Assembly (NCBI GenBank): GCA_028687035.1 | Contig: JAQUAX010000005.1 | Location: 62,001-126,000 of the forward strand | DNA: 64,000 bases | Direction: 5' to 3' | Origin: Dechloromonas sp. | GTDB taxonomy: Bacteria; Pseudomonadota; Gammaproteobacteria; Burkholderiales; Rhodocyclaceae | Part shown: in pieces, positions 7,622-18,033 of the stretch | Position numbering within the stretch: position 1 is the stretch's first letter | Layout: each line of letters starts with the position of its first letter | Made by a program: the position numbers and the translations under genes | Notes under the pieces: generated by a model | The model's input: only the letters and a program-made list of their open reading frames with translations | What the model was told of the DNA's origin: nothing | Database searches by the model: none

Positions 7622-10131
7622 AACTCAACAGACGGGATTTCATCAAGGCCAATGCGGCGGCGGCAGCGATGTCGGCGGCGGGCCTGGGGACGGCCACGGC
7701 GGCCACCGAAGCCGGCCAGGACGGCATACGCTGGGACAAGGCGCCGTGCCGCTTCTGCGGCACCGGCTGCAGCGTGCTGGTCGGCACGCAGGGCGGGCGC
7801 GTGGTCGCCACGCAGGGTGATCCGGAAGCGCCGGTCAACCGCGGTCTGAACTGCATCAAGGGCTATTTCCTGTCCAAGATCATGTACGGCAAGGACCGGC
7901 TGACGACGCCGATGCTGCGCATGAAGGACGGCAAGTTCGACAAGAACGGCGACTTCAAGCCGATCACCTGGAAGCAGGCCTTCGACATCATGGAGGAGAA
8001 GGTCCGCGCGACGCTGAAGGCCAAGGGCCCGAACGGCATCGCGATGTTCGGCTCAGGCCAGTGGACGGTGTGGGAAGGTTACGCCGCCTCCAAGCTGATG
8101 AAGGCCGGTTTCCGGACCAACAACCTCGATCCCAACGCGCGCCACTGCATGGCCTCGGCCGTGACCGGTTTCATGCGCACTTTCGGCATCGACGAGCCGA
8201 TGGGCTGCTACGACGACATCGAGCATGCCGACGCCTTCGTGCTGTGGGGCTCGAACATGGCCGAGATGCACCCGATCCTGTGGACCCGCATCACCGACCG
8301 CAAGCTGTCCAGCAAGCACGTCAAGGTTGCCGTGCTGTCGACCTACGAGCATCGCTCGTACGAACTGGCCGACATTCCGATGATCTTCACGCCGCAGACC
8401 GACCTGGCGATCCTGAACTTCATCTGCAACTACATCATCGAGAAGGGCAAGGTTAACCAGGACTTCGTCGCCAAGCACGTCAACTTCAAGAAGGGGGCGA
8501 CCGACATCGGTTTCGGCCTGCGCCCGACGCACGCGCTCGAGAAGGCGGCGACCAGCAACGGCTATCCCGGCGATGACGGCAAGCCCAAGGGCGATGCCGG
8601 CAAGTCCGAGCCGATCACCTTCGACGAGTTCAAGAAGTTCGTTTCCGAATACACCGTCGACAAGGTTTCCAAGCTCTCCGGCGTCGCGGCCAAGGACCTG
8701 ATCGCGATGGCCGAGCTGTACGCCGACCCGAAGACCAAGGTGGTGTCCTTCTGGACCATGGGCTTCAACCAGCATACGCGCGGCACCTGGGTCAATAACA
8801 TGATCTACAACGTGCACCTGCTGGTCGGCAAGATTTCCGAACCCGGCAACAGCCCGTTCTCGCTGACCGGCCAGCCGTCAGCCTGCGGCACCGCGCGCGA
8901 GGTCGGCACCTTCGCCCACCGCCTGCCGGCCGACATGGTCGTCACCAACCCGGAACACCGCCACCACGCCGAGGAAATCTGGGGCCTGCCCGACGGCACG
9001 ATTCCGGACAAGGTCGGCCTGCATGCCGTCGCGATGCAGCGCGCGCTGAAGGACGGCAAGGTCAATTTCTACTGGCAGCAGTGCAACAACAACATGCAGG
9101 CCGGGCCGAACATCAACGGCGAGATGTACCCGGGCTGGCGCAATCCGGACAACTTCATCGTCGTCTCGGATCCGTACCCGACCGTGTCCTGCATGGCTGC
9201 CGACCTGATCCTGCCGACCGCAATGTGGGTCGAGAAGGAAGGTGCCTACGGCAACGCCGAGCGGCGCACCCAGTTCTGGCGCCAGCAGGTCAAGGCACCG
9301 GGCGAGGCCCGCTCCGACGTCTGGCAGCTGATGGAATTCTCGAAGCGCTTCAAGGTCGAGGACGTCTGGCCGGCCGAACTGATCGCCAAGGCGCCCAAGC
9401 TCAAGGGCAAGACGCTGTTCGACGTGCTTTACGCCAACGGCACGGTCAACAAGTACAAGCTCAACGAATTGCAGTCAGGCTTCGACAACGACGAATCCAA
9501 GCACTTCGGTTTCTACGTGCAGAAGGGCTTGTTTGAGGAGTATGCGATCTTCGGCCGCGGCCACGGTCACGATCTGGCGCCCTTTGATGCTTACCATAAA
9601 GCGCGCGGCCTGCGCTGGCCGGTCGTCGAGGGCAAGGAGACGCTGTGGCGCTTCCGCGAAGGCTACGACCCCTATGTCAAGAAGGGTGAGGGCATCCGCT
9701 TCTACGGCCACAAGGACGGCAAGGCGGTGATCTTCGCCCTGCCCTACCAGAACCCGCCGGAAATGCCGGACAAGGAGTTCGACCTCTGGCTGTGCACCGG
9801 TCGCGTGCTTGAGCACTGGCACACCGGCACGATGACCCGCCGCGTGCCCGAACTGTACAAGTCCTTCCCGGACGCCGTGCTGTTCATGCACCCGGACGAC
9901 GCCAAGGCACGCGGCCTGCAGCGCGGCATGGAGGTCAAGGTCGCATCGCGGCGGGGCGACATCCAGCTGCGCGTCGAAACGCGCGGCCGGAACAAGCCGC
10001 CGCGCGGTCTGGTCTTCGTTCCCTTCTTCGACGCCGGTCGTCTGATCAACAAGCTGACGCTGGATGCGACCTGTCCGATCTCGAAGGAAACGGACTACAA
10101 GAAGTGCGCCGTCAAGGTAACTCGCGCCTGA
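7618..10131 (+). CDS. napA: Periplasmic nitrate reductase catalytic subunit NapA
   Basis: Tat-like leader [25 protein letters not shown], 4Fe-4S CRFCGTGC motif, [13 protein letters not shown] Mo-ligand region. Confidence 0.97.
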   Translation: MKLNRRDFIKANAAAAAMSAAGLGTATAATEAGQDGIRWDKAPCRFCGTGCSVLVGTQGGRVVATQGDPEAPVNRGLNCIKGYFLSKIMYGKDRLTTPMLRMKDGKFDKNGDFKPITWKQAFDIMEEKVRATLKAKGPNGIAMFGSGQWTVWEGYAASKLMKAGFRTNNLDPNARHCMASAVTGFMRTFGIDEPMGCYDDIEHADAFVLWGSNMAEMHPILWTRITDRKLSSKHVKVAVLSTYEHRSYELADIPMIFTPQTDLAILNFICNYIIEKGKVNQDFVAKHVNFKKGATDIGFGLRPTHALEKAATSNGYPGDDGKPKGDAGKSEPITFDEFKKFVSEYTVDKVSKLSGVAAKDLIAMAELYADPKTKVVSFWTMGFNQHTRGTWVNNMIYNVHLLVGKISEPGNSPFSLTGQPSACGTAREVGTFAHRLPADMVVTNPEHRHHAEEIWGLPDGTIPDKVGLHAVAMQRALKDGKVNFYWQQCNNNMQAGPNINGEMYPGWRNPDNFIVVSDPYPTVSCMAADLILPTAMWVEKEGAYGNAERRTQFWRQQVKAPGEARSDVWQLMEFSKRFKVEDVWPAELIAKAPKLKGKTLFDVLYANGTVNKYKLNELQSGFDNDESKHFGFYVQKGLFEEYAIFGRGHGHDLAPFDAYHKARGLRWPVVEGKETLWRFREGYDPYVKKGEGIRFYGHKDGKAVIFALPYQNPPEMPDKEFDLWLCTGRVLEHWHTGTMTRRVPELYKSFPDAVLFMHPDDAKARGLQRGMEVKVASRRGDIQLRVETRGRNKPPRGLVFVPFFDAGRLINKLTLDATCPISKETDYKKCAVKVTRA

Positions 10132-10199
10132 TGCGGTGAACCAAAAAAATCAATGAAAAACGGCCGGCTCGATCCGGCCGTCCATCGGAGGTAAGAAAC

Positions 10200-10643
10200 A
10201 TGCGATTGATCTCAGCACTGGCCCTGGCATCGGCGCTCATGCTCGGGGGCGGTGTCGCCGGCGCGCAGGAGAAGGTGCTGTCCGAACGGGGCGACGTCTC
10301 GATCGAGCAGCAGTCCAAGGTGGACATGTTCCGCCCGGAAAAGGACAAGGAAACCATTCCCCGGAACTACGACAAGCAGCCGCCGCTGATTCCGCACAGC
10401 ATCAAGGGCTACAACATCAACCAGAACTTCAACAAGTGCATGGACTGCCATTCGGCGGAGCGCTTCAAGGAAACCGGCGCGACCAAGGTCGGCGACACGC
10501 ACTACCTCGACCGTGACGGCAAGAAGCACGCCAATATTTCGCCGCGCCGCTACTTCTGCATGCAGTGCCACGTGCCGCAGTTCGACGCCAAGCCGCTCGT
10601 CGAGAATACCTACAAGCCGGCTGCCAAGAGGGGACAACAATGA
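10200..10643 (+). CDS. napB: Diheme cytochrome NapB
   Basis: Two CxxCH motifs (CMDCH, CMQCH) after a signal peptide. Confidence 0.93.
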   Translation: MRLISALALASALMLGGGVAGAQEKVLSERGDVSIEQQSKVDMFRPEKDKETIPRNYDKQPPLIPHSIKGYNINQNFNKCMDCHSAERFKETGATKVGDTHYLDRDGKKHANISPRRYFCMQCHVPQFDAKPLVENTYKPAAKRGQQ

Positions 10644-11266
10644 GCCTGGAAAAATACCTGCCCGCCTGGATCAAGCGTATCGGACTCGTCTCGGCGCTGC
10701 TGCTGTTCATTGCCGGCGTCGTCTTCTGGGGGGGCTTCAACTGGGCGCTCGAGGCGACCAACAAGGAATCCTTCTGCATCTCCTGCCATGAAATGGAGGA
10801 GAACGTGTTCCGCGAATACCAGAACACGATTCACTACACGAACCGGACCGGCGTTCGCGCCACCTGCCCCGACTGCCACGTGCCGAAGGAGTGGGGGCCG
10901 AAGATGATCCGCAAGATCCAGGCGTCCAACGAAGTCCTGCACAAGATTCTGGGTACCATCGACACGCCGGAGAAGTTCAACGCCAAGCGCCACGAACTGG
11001 CTCAGCACGAATGGGATCGCATGAAGAAGAGCGATTCCCGCGAGTGCCGCAACTGCCACCGCTACGACTACATGGACTATACCGAGCAGGGCAACCGCGC
11101 GGCCCGGACCCATCCGCAGGCGTTCGAGGAAGGCAAGACCTGCATCGACTGCCACAAGGGCATCGCCCACCAGTTGCCGCGCATCGACCAGCATATCGGC
11201 AAGCAGAACGAGGGCGCGCTGGAAATCTCGCACGGCGAGAGGCCGGCGGCGACGGAGAGCAAATAG
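10640..11266 (+). CDS. napC: NapC/NirT-family tetraheme cytochrome
   Basis: Four CxxCH motifs (CISCH, CPDCH, CRNCH, CIDCH), N-terminal TM; start at [10 protein letters not shown] with ATGA overlap to napB. Confidence 0.95.
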   Translation: MSLEKYLPAWIKRIGLVSALLLFIAGVVFWGGFNWALEATNKESFCISCHEMEENVFREYQNTIHYTNRTGVRATCPDCHVPKEWGPKMIRKIQASNEVLHKILGTIDTPEKFNAKRHELAQHEWDRMKKSDSRECRNCHRYDYMDYTEQGNRAARTHPQAFEEGKTCIDCHKGIAHQLPRIDQHIGKQNEGALEISHGERPAATESK

Positions 11267-11299
11267 CAGTTCAACGGAAGGATTTCCGAATCGACGATT

Positions 11300-11327
11300 A
11301 CCCCGGCTTCGCGCCGGGGTTTTTTTA
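11300..11327 (+). terminator. Rho-independent terminator after napC
   Basis: ccccggc-ttcgc-gccgggg followed by ttttttta. Confidence 0.9.
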
Positions 11328-11482
11328 TTCCGGTGGCGTCGGCAAATTGCCGAAAAGGGCCTGGGGGCGGCCGATAAGCCCTTATTCATTCAACACTTGG
11401 GCAGCAAGGTGTGCTAATTTTGTTGCGCTGCCGTTTCAACGGCCAGTTTTCTTAACATGAACAGGTAACAGGAGGCACTTAG

Positions 11483-11779
11483 ATGAATAAATCCGAGCTG
11501 GTCGAAGTTGCTGCAAAAGAAGCTGGTATCACCAAGGCTGCTGCCGACAAGGCCCTGACGGCCATCATCGGCGCTGTGGTCGAAACTGTAGCGAAGGGCG
11601 AGTCCGTGACCCTGGTCGGTTTCGGCACCTTCAAGTCCGCGAAGCGTGCAGCGCGCACCGGCAAGAATCCGAAGACCGGCGCAACCCTGAAGATTCCGGC
11701 CACGACGGTCCCAAAATTCACCGCCGGCACGGCCTTCAAGGCGGCAGTCGCTCCCAAGAAGACGGCCAAGAAAAAATAA
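11483..11779 (+). CDS. hup: HU-family DNA-binding protein with Lys-rich C-terminal tail
   Basis: MNKSELVEVAAKEAGITKAAADKAL...GFGTFK...RTGKNPKTG; tail APKKTAKKK. Confidence 0.93.
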   Translation: MNKSELVEVAAKEAGITKAAADKALTAIIGAVVETVAKGESVTLVGFGTFKSAKRAARTGKNPKTGATLKIPATTVPKFTAGTAFKAAVAPKKTAKKK

Positions 11780-11836
11780 CCAGGTATCCACCCAATGCGG
11801 GGTCCGGCAACCGCGGGCTCCGCTTTTTAATTTGCA

Positions 11837-12178
11837 ATGACTAATCCGAATCCCGAAGACCTGCCTGAAAACCCGCCTGCCGTAGCGCAGCCGATCGACA
11901 CCAAGCGCCGCCTGCGCGAGCTGCTGTCGATCCCCGAGCGCGACCGTACCGACGAGCAGTGGGACGAGATCATCGAACTCGAAATCCAGCTCGCCCCGGG
12001 CAATCGCATTTCAGGCAACGAGCAGCCGCAGGGCGGCGGTGTGCGCAATACCGGTGGCGGTCAGCACGGCAAGCCGGGCGGCGGCCAGCAGAAGAAGCCG
12101 CAGCACCGCCCGCGCACCGGCGGCAACCGGCGCCCGCGCCAGAACAAGCCGCAGGGCGGCGGCGGCAATCCTGCCTGA
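11837..12178 (+). CDS. Hypothetical protein with basic Gly-rich low-complexity C-terminus
   Basis: Acidic/helical N-terminal half then GGGQHGKPGGGQQKKPQHRPRTGGNRRPRQNKPQGGGG. Confidence 0.65.
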   Translation: MTNPNPEDLPENPPAVAQPIDTKRRLRELLSIPERDRTDEQWDEIIELEIQLAPGNRISGNEQPQGGGVRNTGGGQHGKPGGGQQKKPQHRPRTGGNRRPRQNKPQGGGGNPA

Positions 12179-12217
12179 TCCTTTGCCTCGCCTTTGCGAA
12201 ACGGCATAATCGCCGTC

Positions 12218-13381
12218 ATGCAGCAGTTTGACCTGATCATCGTCGGCGGCGGCCTTGCCGGCGCCAGCCTCGCCGTCGCCCTGCGCGACGCCCGCCTGCG
12301 CATCGCGCTGGTCGAAAGTCACCCGCCGGTGCGCCCGGACGGATGGGATGCCCGCATCTATGCGGTCAGCCCGGCGAATGCCGAATTCCTGCAGGGGATC
12401 GGCGCCTGGCGCCATCTCGATGCGCAGCGCATCGCACCGATCGCCGGCATGCAGGTGTTCGGCGACAACGGCGGCAAGCTCGCGTTTTCCGCTTTCGAGA
12501 CCGGCGTTCCCGAACTCGGCTGGATCGTCGAGTCCTCGCTGATGGCCTGCGAACTCTGGGAAAGCGCCAAGCGGCAGGGCAATCTGACGCTGTTCTGTCC
12601 CGCGTTGCCGGCCTCTCTGGAATTCCGCCACGATGCGGCAGTGCTGCATCTCGACGACGGCACGCTGCTCTCCGCCCGCCTGCTGGTCGGTGCGGACGGA
12701 CGCGATTCCTGGGTGCGCGACGCGGCCGGTCTGGAGGCGTTCAATACGCCCTACGGCGAGAAGGGGCTGGTCGCCAACTTCGCGACCGAGAAAACGCATC
12801 GCAACCAGGCCTTCCAGTGGTTCAGGCCCGACGGCGTGCTGGCCTACCTGCCGCTGCCGGGGAACCGGATATCGATCGTCTGGTCCACTCCGGATGATCA
12901 TGCCGACGAATTGTGCGCCCTGCCTGCCGCACAACTCTGCGATCGCGTCGCCGAGGCCGGCGGCCACACGCTGGGCGGGCTCGAGTTGCTGACGGCGCCT
13001 GCCGCCTTCCCGCTGCGCCTGATGCGCGTGCCGCAGACGGTGGCGCCACGGCTGGCGCTGGTCGGCGATGCGGCGCACGGCATCCACCCGCTGTCCGGGC
13101 ACGGCATCAACCTCGGCTTCCAGGATGCCCAGGTGCTGGCCGGCTTGCTCGCTTCGGTCCCGGCCTGGCGGGACATCGGCGATATCGGGCTGCTGCGCCG
13201 CTATCAGCGGGCGCGGCGCGAGGAGACGGTGCTGATGCAGAGCGCGACCGACGGACTGCGTCGCCTGTTCCGCGGCGACACGCCCGGACTCGCCCCGCTG
13301 CGCAATTTCGGGCTGAATCTGACCGACGGCCTGCCTTTCATCAAGAACGCCCTGGTGCGCTACGCGCTGGGGGCGCTTTAG
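12218..13381 (+). CDS. UbiH/UbiF/COQ6-family FAD-dependent hydroxylase
   Basis: DLIIVGGGLAGASLAVAL, ..LVGADGRDSWVR.., ..LVGDAAHGIHPLSGHGINLGFQDA.. motifs. Confidence 0.92.
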   Translation: MQQFDLIIVGGGLAGASLAVALRDARLRIALVESHPPVRPDGWDARIYAVSPANAEFLQGIGAWRHLDAQRIAPIAGMQVFGDNGGKLAFSAFETGVPELGWIVESSLMACELWESAKRQGNLTLFCPALPASLEFRHDAAVLHLDDGTLLSARLLVGADGRDSWVRDAAGLEAFNTPYGEKGLVANFATEKTHRNQAFQWFRPDGVLAYLPLPGNRISIVWSTPDDHADELCALPAAQLCDRVAEAGGHTLGGLELLTAPAAFPLRLMRVPQTVAPRLALVGDAAHGIHPLSGHGINLGFQDAQVLAGLLASVPAWRDIGDIGLLRRYQRARREETVLMQSATDGLRRLFRGDTPGLAPLRNFGLNLTDGLPFIKNALVRYALGAL

Positions 13382-13390
13382 GAGAATCCC

Positions 13391-14086
13391 ATGTTGAGGA
13401 AACTGTTGCCACTCGCCCTTCTGCTGGCCGGTGGTCTGGAGGCGGTCGCCGACGAGGCCGAGATTCGCAAGGCCGTCGAGTCCCGCCTGGGGGCGAAGGT
13501 CGAGAGCGTCACCAAGTCGGGCTACCTGGGCCTGTACGAGGTCTTTGCCGACGGCAACATCGTCTATACCGACGACAAGGCGACCGCCTTCGTCTTCGGA
13601 CCGCTGGTCGATGGCAAGTCGATGAAGAATGTCACCGAGGAGCGCATGCGCAAGCTGACCGCGATCAAGTTCGGCGAGCTGCCCTTCGATCGCGCGATCA
13701 AGCAGGTGCGCGGCGACGGACGGCGCGTGATCGCGACTTTCGAGGATCCGAACTGCGGCTACTGCAAGCGTTTGGCCAAGGACCTGCAGAAGCTCGACAA
13801 CGTCACCGTCTATACCTTCCTCTATCCCATCCTGTCGGAAGACTCGGTGCGCAAGTCGAAGCAGATCTGGTGCTCCGCCGACCGTGCCAGGGCATGGAAC
13901 GACTGGATGGTGGACGGCAAGGCGCCGTCAGGTCGCGAGGACTGCGACACCGCAGCGATCACCCGCAACCAGGAATACGGCCGCCGCTTGAATATCTCGG
14001 GGACGCCGACCATCTTCTTCGCCGACGGCGAACGCGTGCCCGGTGCGATGCCGCTGGCCAAGATCGAGCAGCGTCTCGGCAAGTAG
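13391..14086 (+). CDS. dsbC: DsbC-type thiol:disulfide isomerase
   Basis: Signal peptide, TFEDPNCGYCKRLAKDL active site (CGYC), ISGTPTIFFADGERV. Confidence 0.9.
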   Translation: MLRKLLPLALLLAGGLEAVADEAEIRKAVESRLGAKVESVTKSGYLGLYEVFADGNIVYTDDKATAFVFGPLVDGKSMKNVTEERMRKLTAIKFGELPFDRAIKQVRGDGRRVIATFEDPNCGYCKRLAKDLQKLDNVTVYTFLYPILSEDSVRKSKQIWCSADRARAWNDWMVDGKAPSGREDCDTAAITRNQEYGRRLNISGTPTIFFADGERVPGAMPLAKIEQRLGK

Positions 14087-14147
14087 TCCCGCCGCCCGCC
14101 GCGCCGGCGCTTGCCAGCGCGGCATCCCGGCTGCATGATTCCCGTCC

Positions 14148-16127
14148 ATGCGCGATTCGTCCGGCCGGGCCAGGCTGCGGGGATTCCTGAGTTCCCGGGC
14201 CGGTCTTCCCCTCTTTTTCGTCTGCGCCCTGCTGGGAACCTTCCTGCTGGCGCTTTTCCTGCTCGGGCGCGGCTACGGCGAGGCCGGGCGCCAGGCCGAA
14301 AACGACGCGCGCAACGTCGCCGGCGTCCTTGAGGCTCGGCTGAGCGCCGGCCTGCGCCGCCTCCATGCCGACCTCGAGCAGCTCGCCGCGCAGTTGCCGC
14401 CGGAGGCGCTGCAACCGGAACATGCGGCCGAGCATCGGGCGGCGATCGCTGCCGTGCTGCGGCTGCATGGCGCGCGCTTCCCGGAGCTCGTCGGCTACCG
14501 GGTCATTTCCGCCGACGGCACCATCCTCTACGGAGAGGAGGGCGAGACGGTGTCGGGAGATGTCCGCGACCGCGACTACTATCGCAGCCTGGTCGCCGAT
14601 CCCGGGCGGGGGCTGGTCTTTTCCGAGGTGGTTTCCGGTCGCCTGAGCGGGCTGCTGGTCGCCGCGCTGGCGGTGCGCGATGGCGAAGGGCGCCTGGCCG
14701 GCGTGATCGCCGCGCCGCTCGATCTCGACTACCTGCGTTCGATGTTCGAGGCGGTCAATCTCGGGCCGCAGGCGGTCATCACATTCCGGCGCAGCGACGA
14801 CGGGCGCCTGGTCTTGCGCCGCCCGGCCCGTCCGGATGCGGTCAACCGCGTGCTGACGGCAAATCCGCTGCACCAGCGTATCGAATCCGGCGATGCCGAA
14901 GGCAGTATCCGCTACCGTGCGGCGCTCGACGGCGTCGAACGCATCTATGCCTACCGGCGGGTCGGCGATTACCCCTTTTACGTCGCGGTCGGCATTGCCG
15001 GGGACGATTACCTGGCCGGCTGGCGGCATACCGCCTGGCTCGGCGGGGCGACTGCGCTGCTGCTTGCATTGGCGCTCGGCTGGCTGCTCGTCCGCCTGCT
15101 GCGCACCCAGCGCGAGGAGGCGGCGATCGGGCGCCGCCTGGCCGAGAGCGAGGCGCGCTACCGGATGCTGGCCGAAAACAGCCACGACGTGATCTGGACG
15201 CTGGACATCCCTTCCCGCCGATTCACCTACGTCAGCCCGTCGGTCGTCGATCTGCGCGGCTATACGTGGCAGGAGGCGCTGGGCCAGACGCTGGCCGAAA
15301 CGCTGACCGAGGAGTCGGCGGCCCGTGTCGAGCGCGACATCGTGCAGCGTCTGCAGCGGATGTCGGCCGGCGAGCGCCGGACCCAGGTGGTGACCAGCGA
15401 ACTCGATCAGCGCTGCAAGGACGGCAGCGTCGTGTCGACGGAGGTGGTGTCGAGTTATCTGCTCGACGCCGACGGCGTGCCGCGGACCATACTCGGCATC
15501 ACGCGCAACGTCAGCGAGCGCAAGGCGGCCGAGCAGCTGCTGCGCGACAGCAACCGGCAGATGCAGACGCAGCTGGAGGAAATCCAGCGGCTGCAGGCGG
15601 CGCTGCGCGAGCAGGCGGTGCGCGACCCGCTGACCGGGCTCTACAACCGCCGCTACCTGGATGAAACCCTGGAGCGCGAAATTTCCCGGGCGCGCCGCGA
15701 CGGGCTTCCGCTGTCCGTCGTGATGCTGGATATCGATCATTTCAAGCGCATCAACGACACCCATGGCCACCAGCTCGGCGACGAAGTCCTCAGGCTGCTG
15801 GGGCGGACCCTGCTCGGCGACATCCGCCTCGAGGACGTCGCCTGCCGCTACGGCGGCGAGGAGTTCCTGATCCTGCTGCCGGCGATGCCGCTCGAGGCCG
15901 CGGTGGCGCGCGCGGAAGGCTGGCGCCGCGCGGTGGCCTCGCTGGCGCTGGCTCGCGATGGCCATCTCGTCCGCTTTACCGTGTCGCTCGGCGTCGCGAC
16001 CTTCCCGGTGCATGGCGCGACGCCCGACGAACTGACACGCTGCGCCGATCTGGCGCTGTACCGCGCCAAGCGCGAAGGGCGCGACCGCGTCGTCGCCCAT
16101 ACCCCGACGGCCGGGTCGGGCTTCTAG
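14148..16127 (+). CDS. Membrane sensor diguanylate cyclase (extracellular Cache-like + PAS + GGDEF)
   Basis: Two TM segments flanking a periplasmic domain, PAS-like region, RYGGEEFLILLP catalytic motif. Confidence 0.92.
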   Translation: MRDSSGRARLRGFLSSRAGLPLFFVCALLGTFLLALFLLGRGYGEAGRQAENDARNVAGVLEARLSAGLRRLHADLEQLAAQLPPEALQPEHAAEHRAAIAAVLRLHGARFPELVGYRVISADGTILYGEEGETVSGDVRDRDYYRSLVADPGRGLVFSEVVSGRLSGLLVAALAVRDGEGRLAGVIAAPLDLDYLRSMFEAVNLGPQAVITFRRSDDGRLVLRRPARPDAVNRVLTANPLHQRIESGDAEGSIRYRAALDGVERIYAYRRVGDYPFYVAVGIAGDDYLAGWRHTAWLGGATALLLALALGWLLVRLLRTQREEAAIGRRLAESEARYRMLAENSHDVIWTLDIPSRRFTYVSPSVVDLRGYTWQEALGQTLAETLTEESAARVERDIVQRLQRMSAGERRTQVVTSELDQRCKDGSVVSTEVVSSYLLDADGVPRTILGITRNVSERKAAEQLLRDSNRQMQTQLEEIQRLQAALREQAVRDPLTGLYNRRYLDETLEREISRARRDGLPLSVVMLDIDHFKRINDTHGHQLGDEVLRLLGRTLLGDIRLEDVACRYGGEEFLILLPAMPLEAAVARAEGWRRAVASLALARDGHLVRFTVSLGVATFPVHGATPDELTRCADLALYRAKREGRDRVVAHTPTAGSGF

Positions 16128-16313
16128 TCTTTCTCCACTTTTTACCACTTCGGCATGGCGCCGAGGCGCTGTCGCGCAGCTGGAAAACTCCTGATAAGTC
16201 ACTTTAAGTGTCGTTTTCCTTGCATTGATTTTTAAGGGTATTTTTTTGAGAAAATTCTCTGCGGAAGCGCTTGTAAGTCATTGTTGCATAAGAAAAAAAT
16301 CGCATTTCTGCTA

Positions 16314-16342
16314 TTGACTGGAGAATGGTGATGTTCTAAAGT
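16314..16342 (+). promoter_or_regulatory. Candidate mra promoter TTGACT-N17-TAAAGT
   Basis: -35 at 16314-16319, -10 at 16337-16342, directly upstream of mraZ. Confidence 0.6.
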
Positions 16343-16384
16343 GGGAAAACGTGTTGAAAAGTGGGTAAACGGGGGTTCGTGGGT
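16342..16384 (+). promoter_or_regulatory. MraZ-box-like TGGGN repeats
   Basis: TGGGA 16342, TGGGT 16362, GGGGT 16372 in 10-bp register; an additional TGGGT at 16380. Confidence 0.65.
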
Positions 16385-16385
16385 G

Positions 16386-16832
16386 ATGTTCGAGGGCGCT
16401 GCGGCACTCAGTCTGGATGCGAAGGGGCGGCTTGCCATACCGGCAAGACACCGCGAGTCCCTGCTCGCCGCCGCTGAGGGCGAGCTCGTCCTGACCGCGC
16501 ATCCGCACCGCTGCCTGCTGCTCTACCCGTCGCCGGCCTGGCAGCCGATCCGCGACCAGATCCTGAAGGCGTCCAGCCTCGATCCGCGGGCGGCGTCGAT
16601 CAAGCGCGTGCTGGTCGGCAATGCGCGTACCGAAGAACTCGATTCGGCCGGCCGCCTGCTCGTCGCCCAGGAGCTGCGCGAATACGCGAACCTGCAGAAG
16701 ACCGTCTATCTGGTCGGCATGGGCACCCATTTCGAAATCTGGAGCGAGGCCGGCTGGAAGCAGCAGAACGACCTCGCGGCGGAGGCGCTTTCCGGCGATC
16801 TGCCGCCCGGCTTCGGGGACCTGGTGCTGTGA
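16386..16832 (+). CDS. mraZ: Transcriptional regulator MraZ
   Basis: [23 protein letters not shown]; head of dcw cluster. Confidence 0.95.
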   Translation: MFEGAAALSLDAKGRLAIPARHRESLLAAAEGELVLTAHPHRCLLLYPSPAWQPIRDQILKASSLDPRAASIKRVLVGNARTEELDSAGRLLVAQELREYANLQKTVYLVGMGTHFEIWSEAGWKQQNDLAAEALSGDLPPGFGDLVL

Positions 16833-17755
16833 CCGCGGGCAGCGCCCACGTCACGGTGCTGCTCGAAGAGGCGGTGGAAGCGCTGGTGGTCAAGGCCGAC
16901 GGCGTATACATCGATGCCACTTTCGGGCGCGGCGGCCATAGCCGCCGGATTCTGTCGTGCCTCGGCGAAAACGGCCGCCTGGTCGCGGTCGACCGCGATC
17001 CGCAGGCGATTGCCGCCGGCGCGGCCATCGCCGACCCGCGTTTTTGCCTGATCCACCGCGCCTTCGGCGAGGTCGGCCTGGCGGCGCAGGAGGCGGGCAT
17101 CGGGCAGGTCGATGGAATTCTTTTCGATATCGGGGTGTCGTCGCCGCAAATCGACGATGGGGAGCGCGGCTTCAGCTTCCGCTACGACGCGCCGCTCGAC
17201 ATGCGGATGGATACGACGCAGGGCGAGACGGCGGCCGAGTGGCTGGCGCGGGCCGAAATAAGGGAAATTACGGAGGTCATCAGGAATTATGGCGAAGAAC
17301 GGTTTGCTTTCCAGATTGCAAAGAAGGTTGTGGCTGCTCGGCTCGAACAACCTGTTGTCACAACAGGTCAGTTCGCGGCCCTCGTACGCGAGGCCGTGCG
17401 CACCCGTGAACCAGGGCAGGACCCGGCGACGCGCAGCTTTCAAGCTCTACGGATTCATATCAATCAAGAGCTCCGCCAGCTGGAGGTAGCCCTGCCGCAG
17501 GCGCTCGAGCTGCTGAAGCCGGGCGGGCGTCTTGTCGTCATCGCCTTCCACTCGCTCGAAGACCGCATCGTCAAAAACTTCATGCGCCAGCAGTCGACCG
17601 CGGACGCGCTGCCCAAGGGCTTGCCCCTGCGCGCCGACCAGTTGCCCAAGCCGAAGCTGCGCCTGGTCGGCAAGGCGGTCAAGCCGTCGGCCGCCGAGGT
17701 CGGGGCCAATCCGCGGGCGCGCAGCGCCGTGATGCGGGTCGCGGAGAAGCTCTGA
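16829..17755 (+). CDS. rsmH: 16S rRNA m4C1402 methyltransferase RsmH (MraW)
   Basis: [13 protein letters not shown]...[11 protein letters not shown]...[13 protein letters not shown]...[12 protein letters not shown]. Confidence 0.96.
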   Translation: MTAGSAHVTVLLEEAVEALVVKADGVYIDATFGRGGHSRRILSCLGENGRLVAVDRDPQAIAAGAAIADPRFCLIHRAFGEVGLAAQEAGIGQVDGILFDIGVSSPQIDDGERGFSFRYDAPLDMRMDTTQGETAAEWLARAEIREITEVIRNYGEERFAFQIAKKVVAARLEQPVVTTGQFAALVREAVRTREPGQDPATRSFQALRIHINQELRQLEVALPQALELLKPGGRLVVIAFHSLEDRIVKNFMRQQSTADALPKGLPLRADQLPKPKLRLVGKAVKPSAAEVGANPRARSAVMRVAEKL

Positions 17756-18033
17756 TGCTGCGCTTCAACATCTTCCTGCTGGTCGTCGTCGTGATCTGCG
17801 CGCTGGGTGTCGTGACCTCCCAGCACCGGGCGCGCAAGCTGTTCCAGGAGCTTGAGGGGGAGCAGGAGAGGGCTCGCCAGCTCGACGTCGAGTTCGGCCA
17901 GCTGCAGCTGGAAATGTCGACCTGGGCGACCCATCCGCGGATCGAGAAGATCGCCCGCGAGCGCCTGCACATGGTGACCCCGGACGCGATGGGCCGCGTC
18001 GTGCCGGCGGCGGCGAAAAAGGGCGGTCGCTGA
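17755..18033 (+). CDS. ftsL: Cell division protein FtsL
   Basis: Small single-TM coiled-coil protein between rsmH and ftsI. Confidence 0.9.
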   Translation: MLRFNIFLLVVVVICALGVVTSQHRARKLFQELEGEQERARQLDVEFGQLQLEMSTWATHPRIEKIARERLHMVTPDAMGRVVPAAAKKGGR

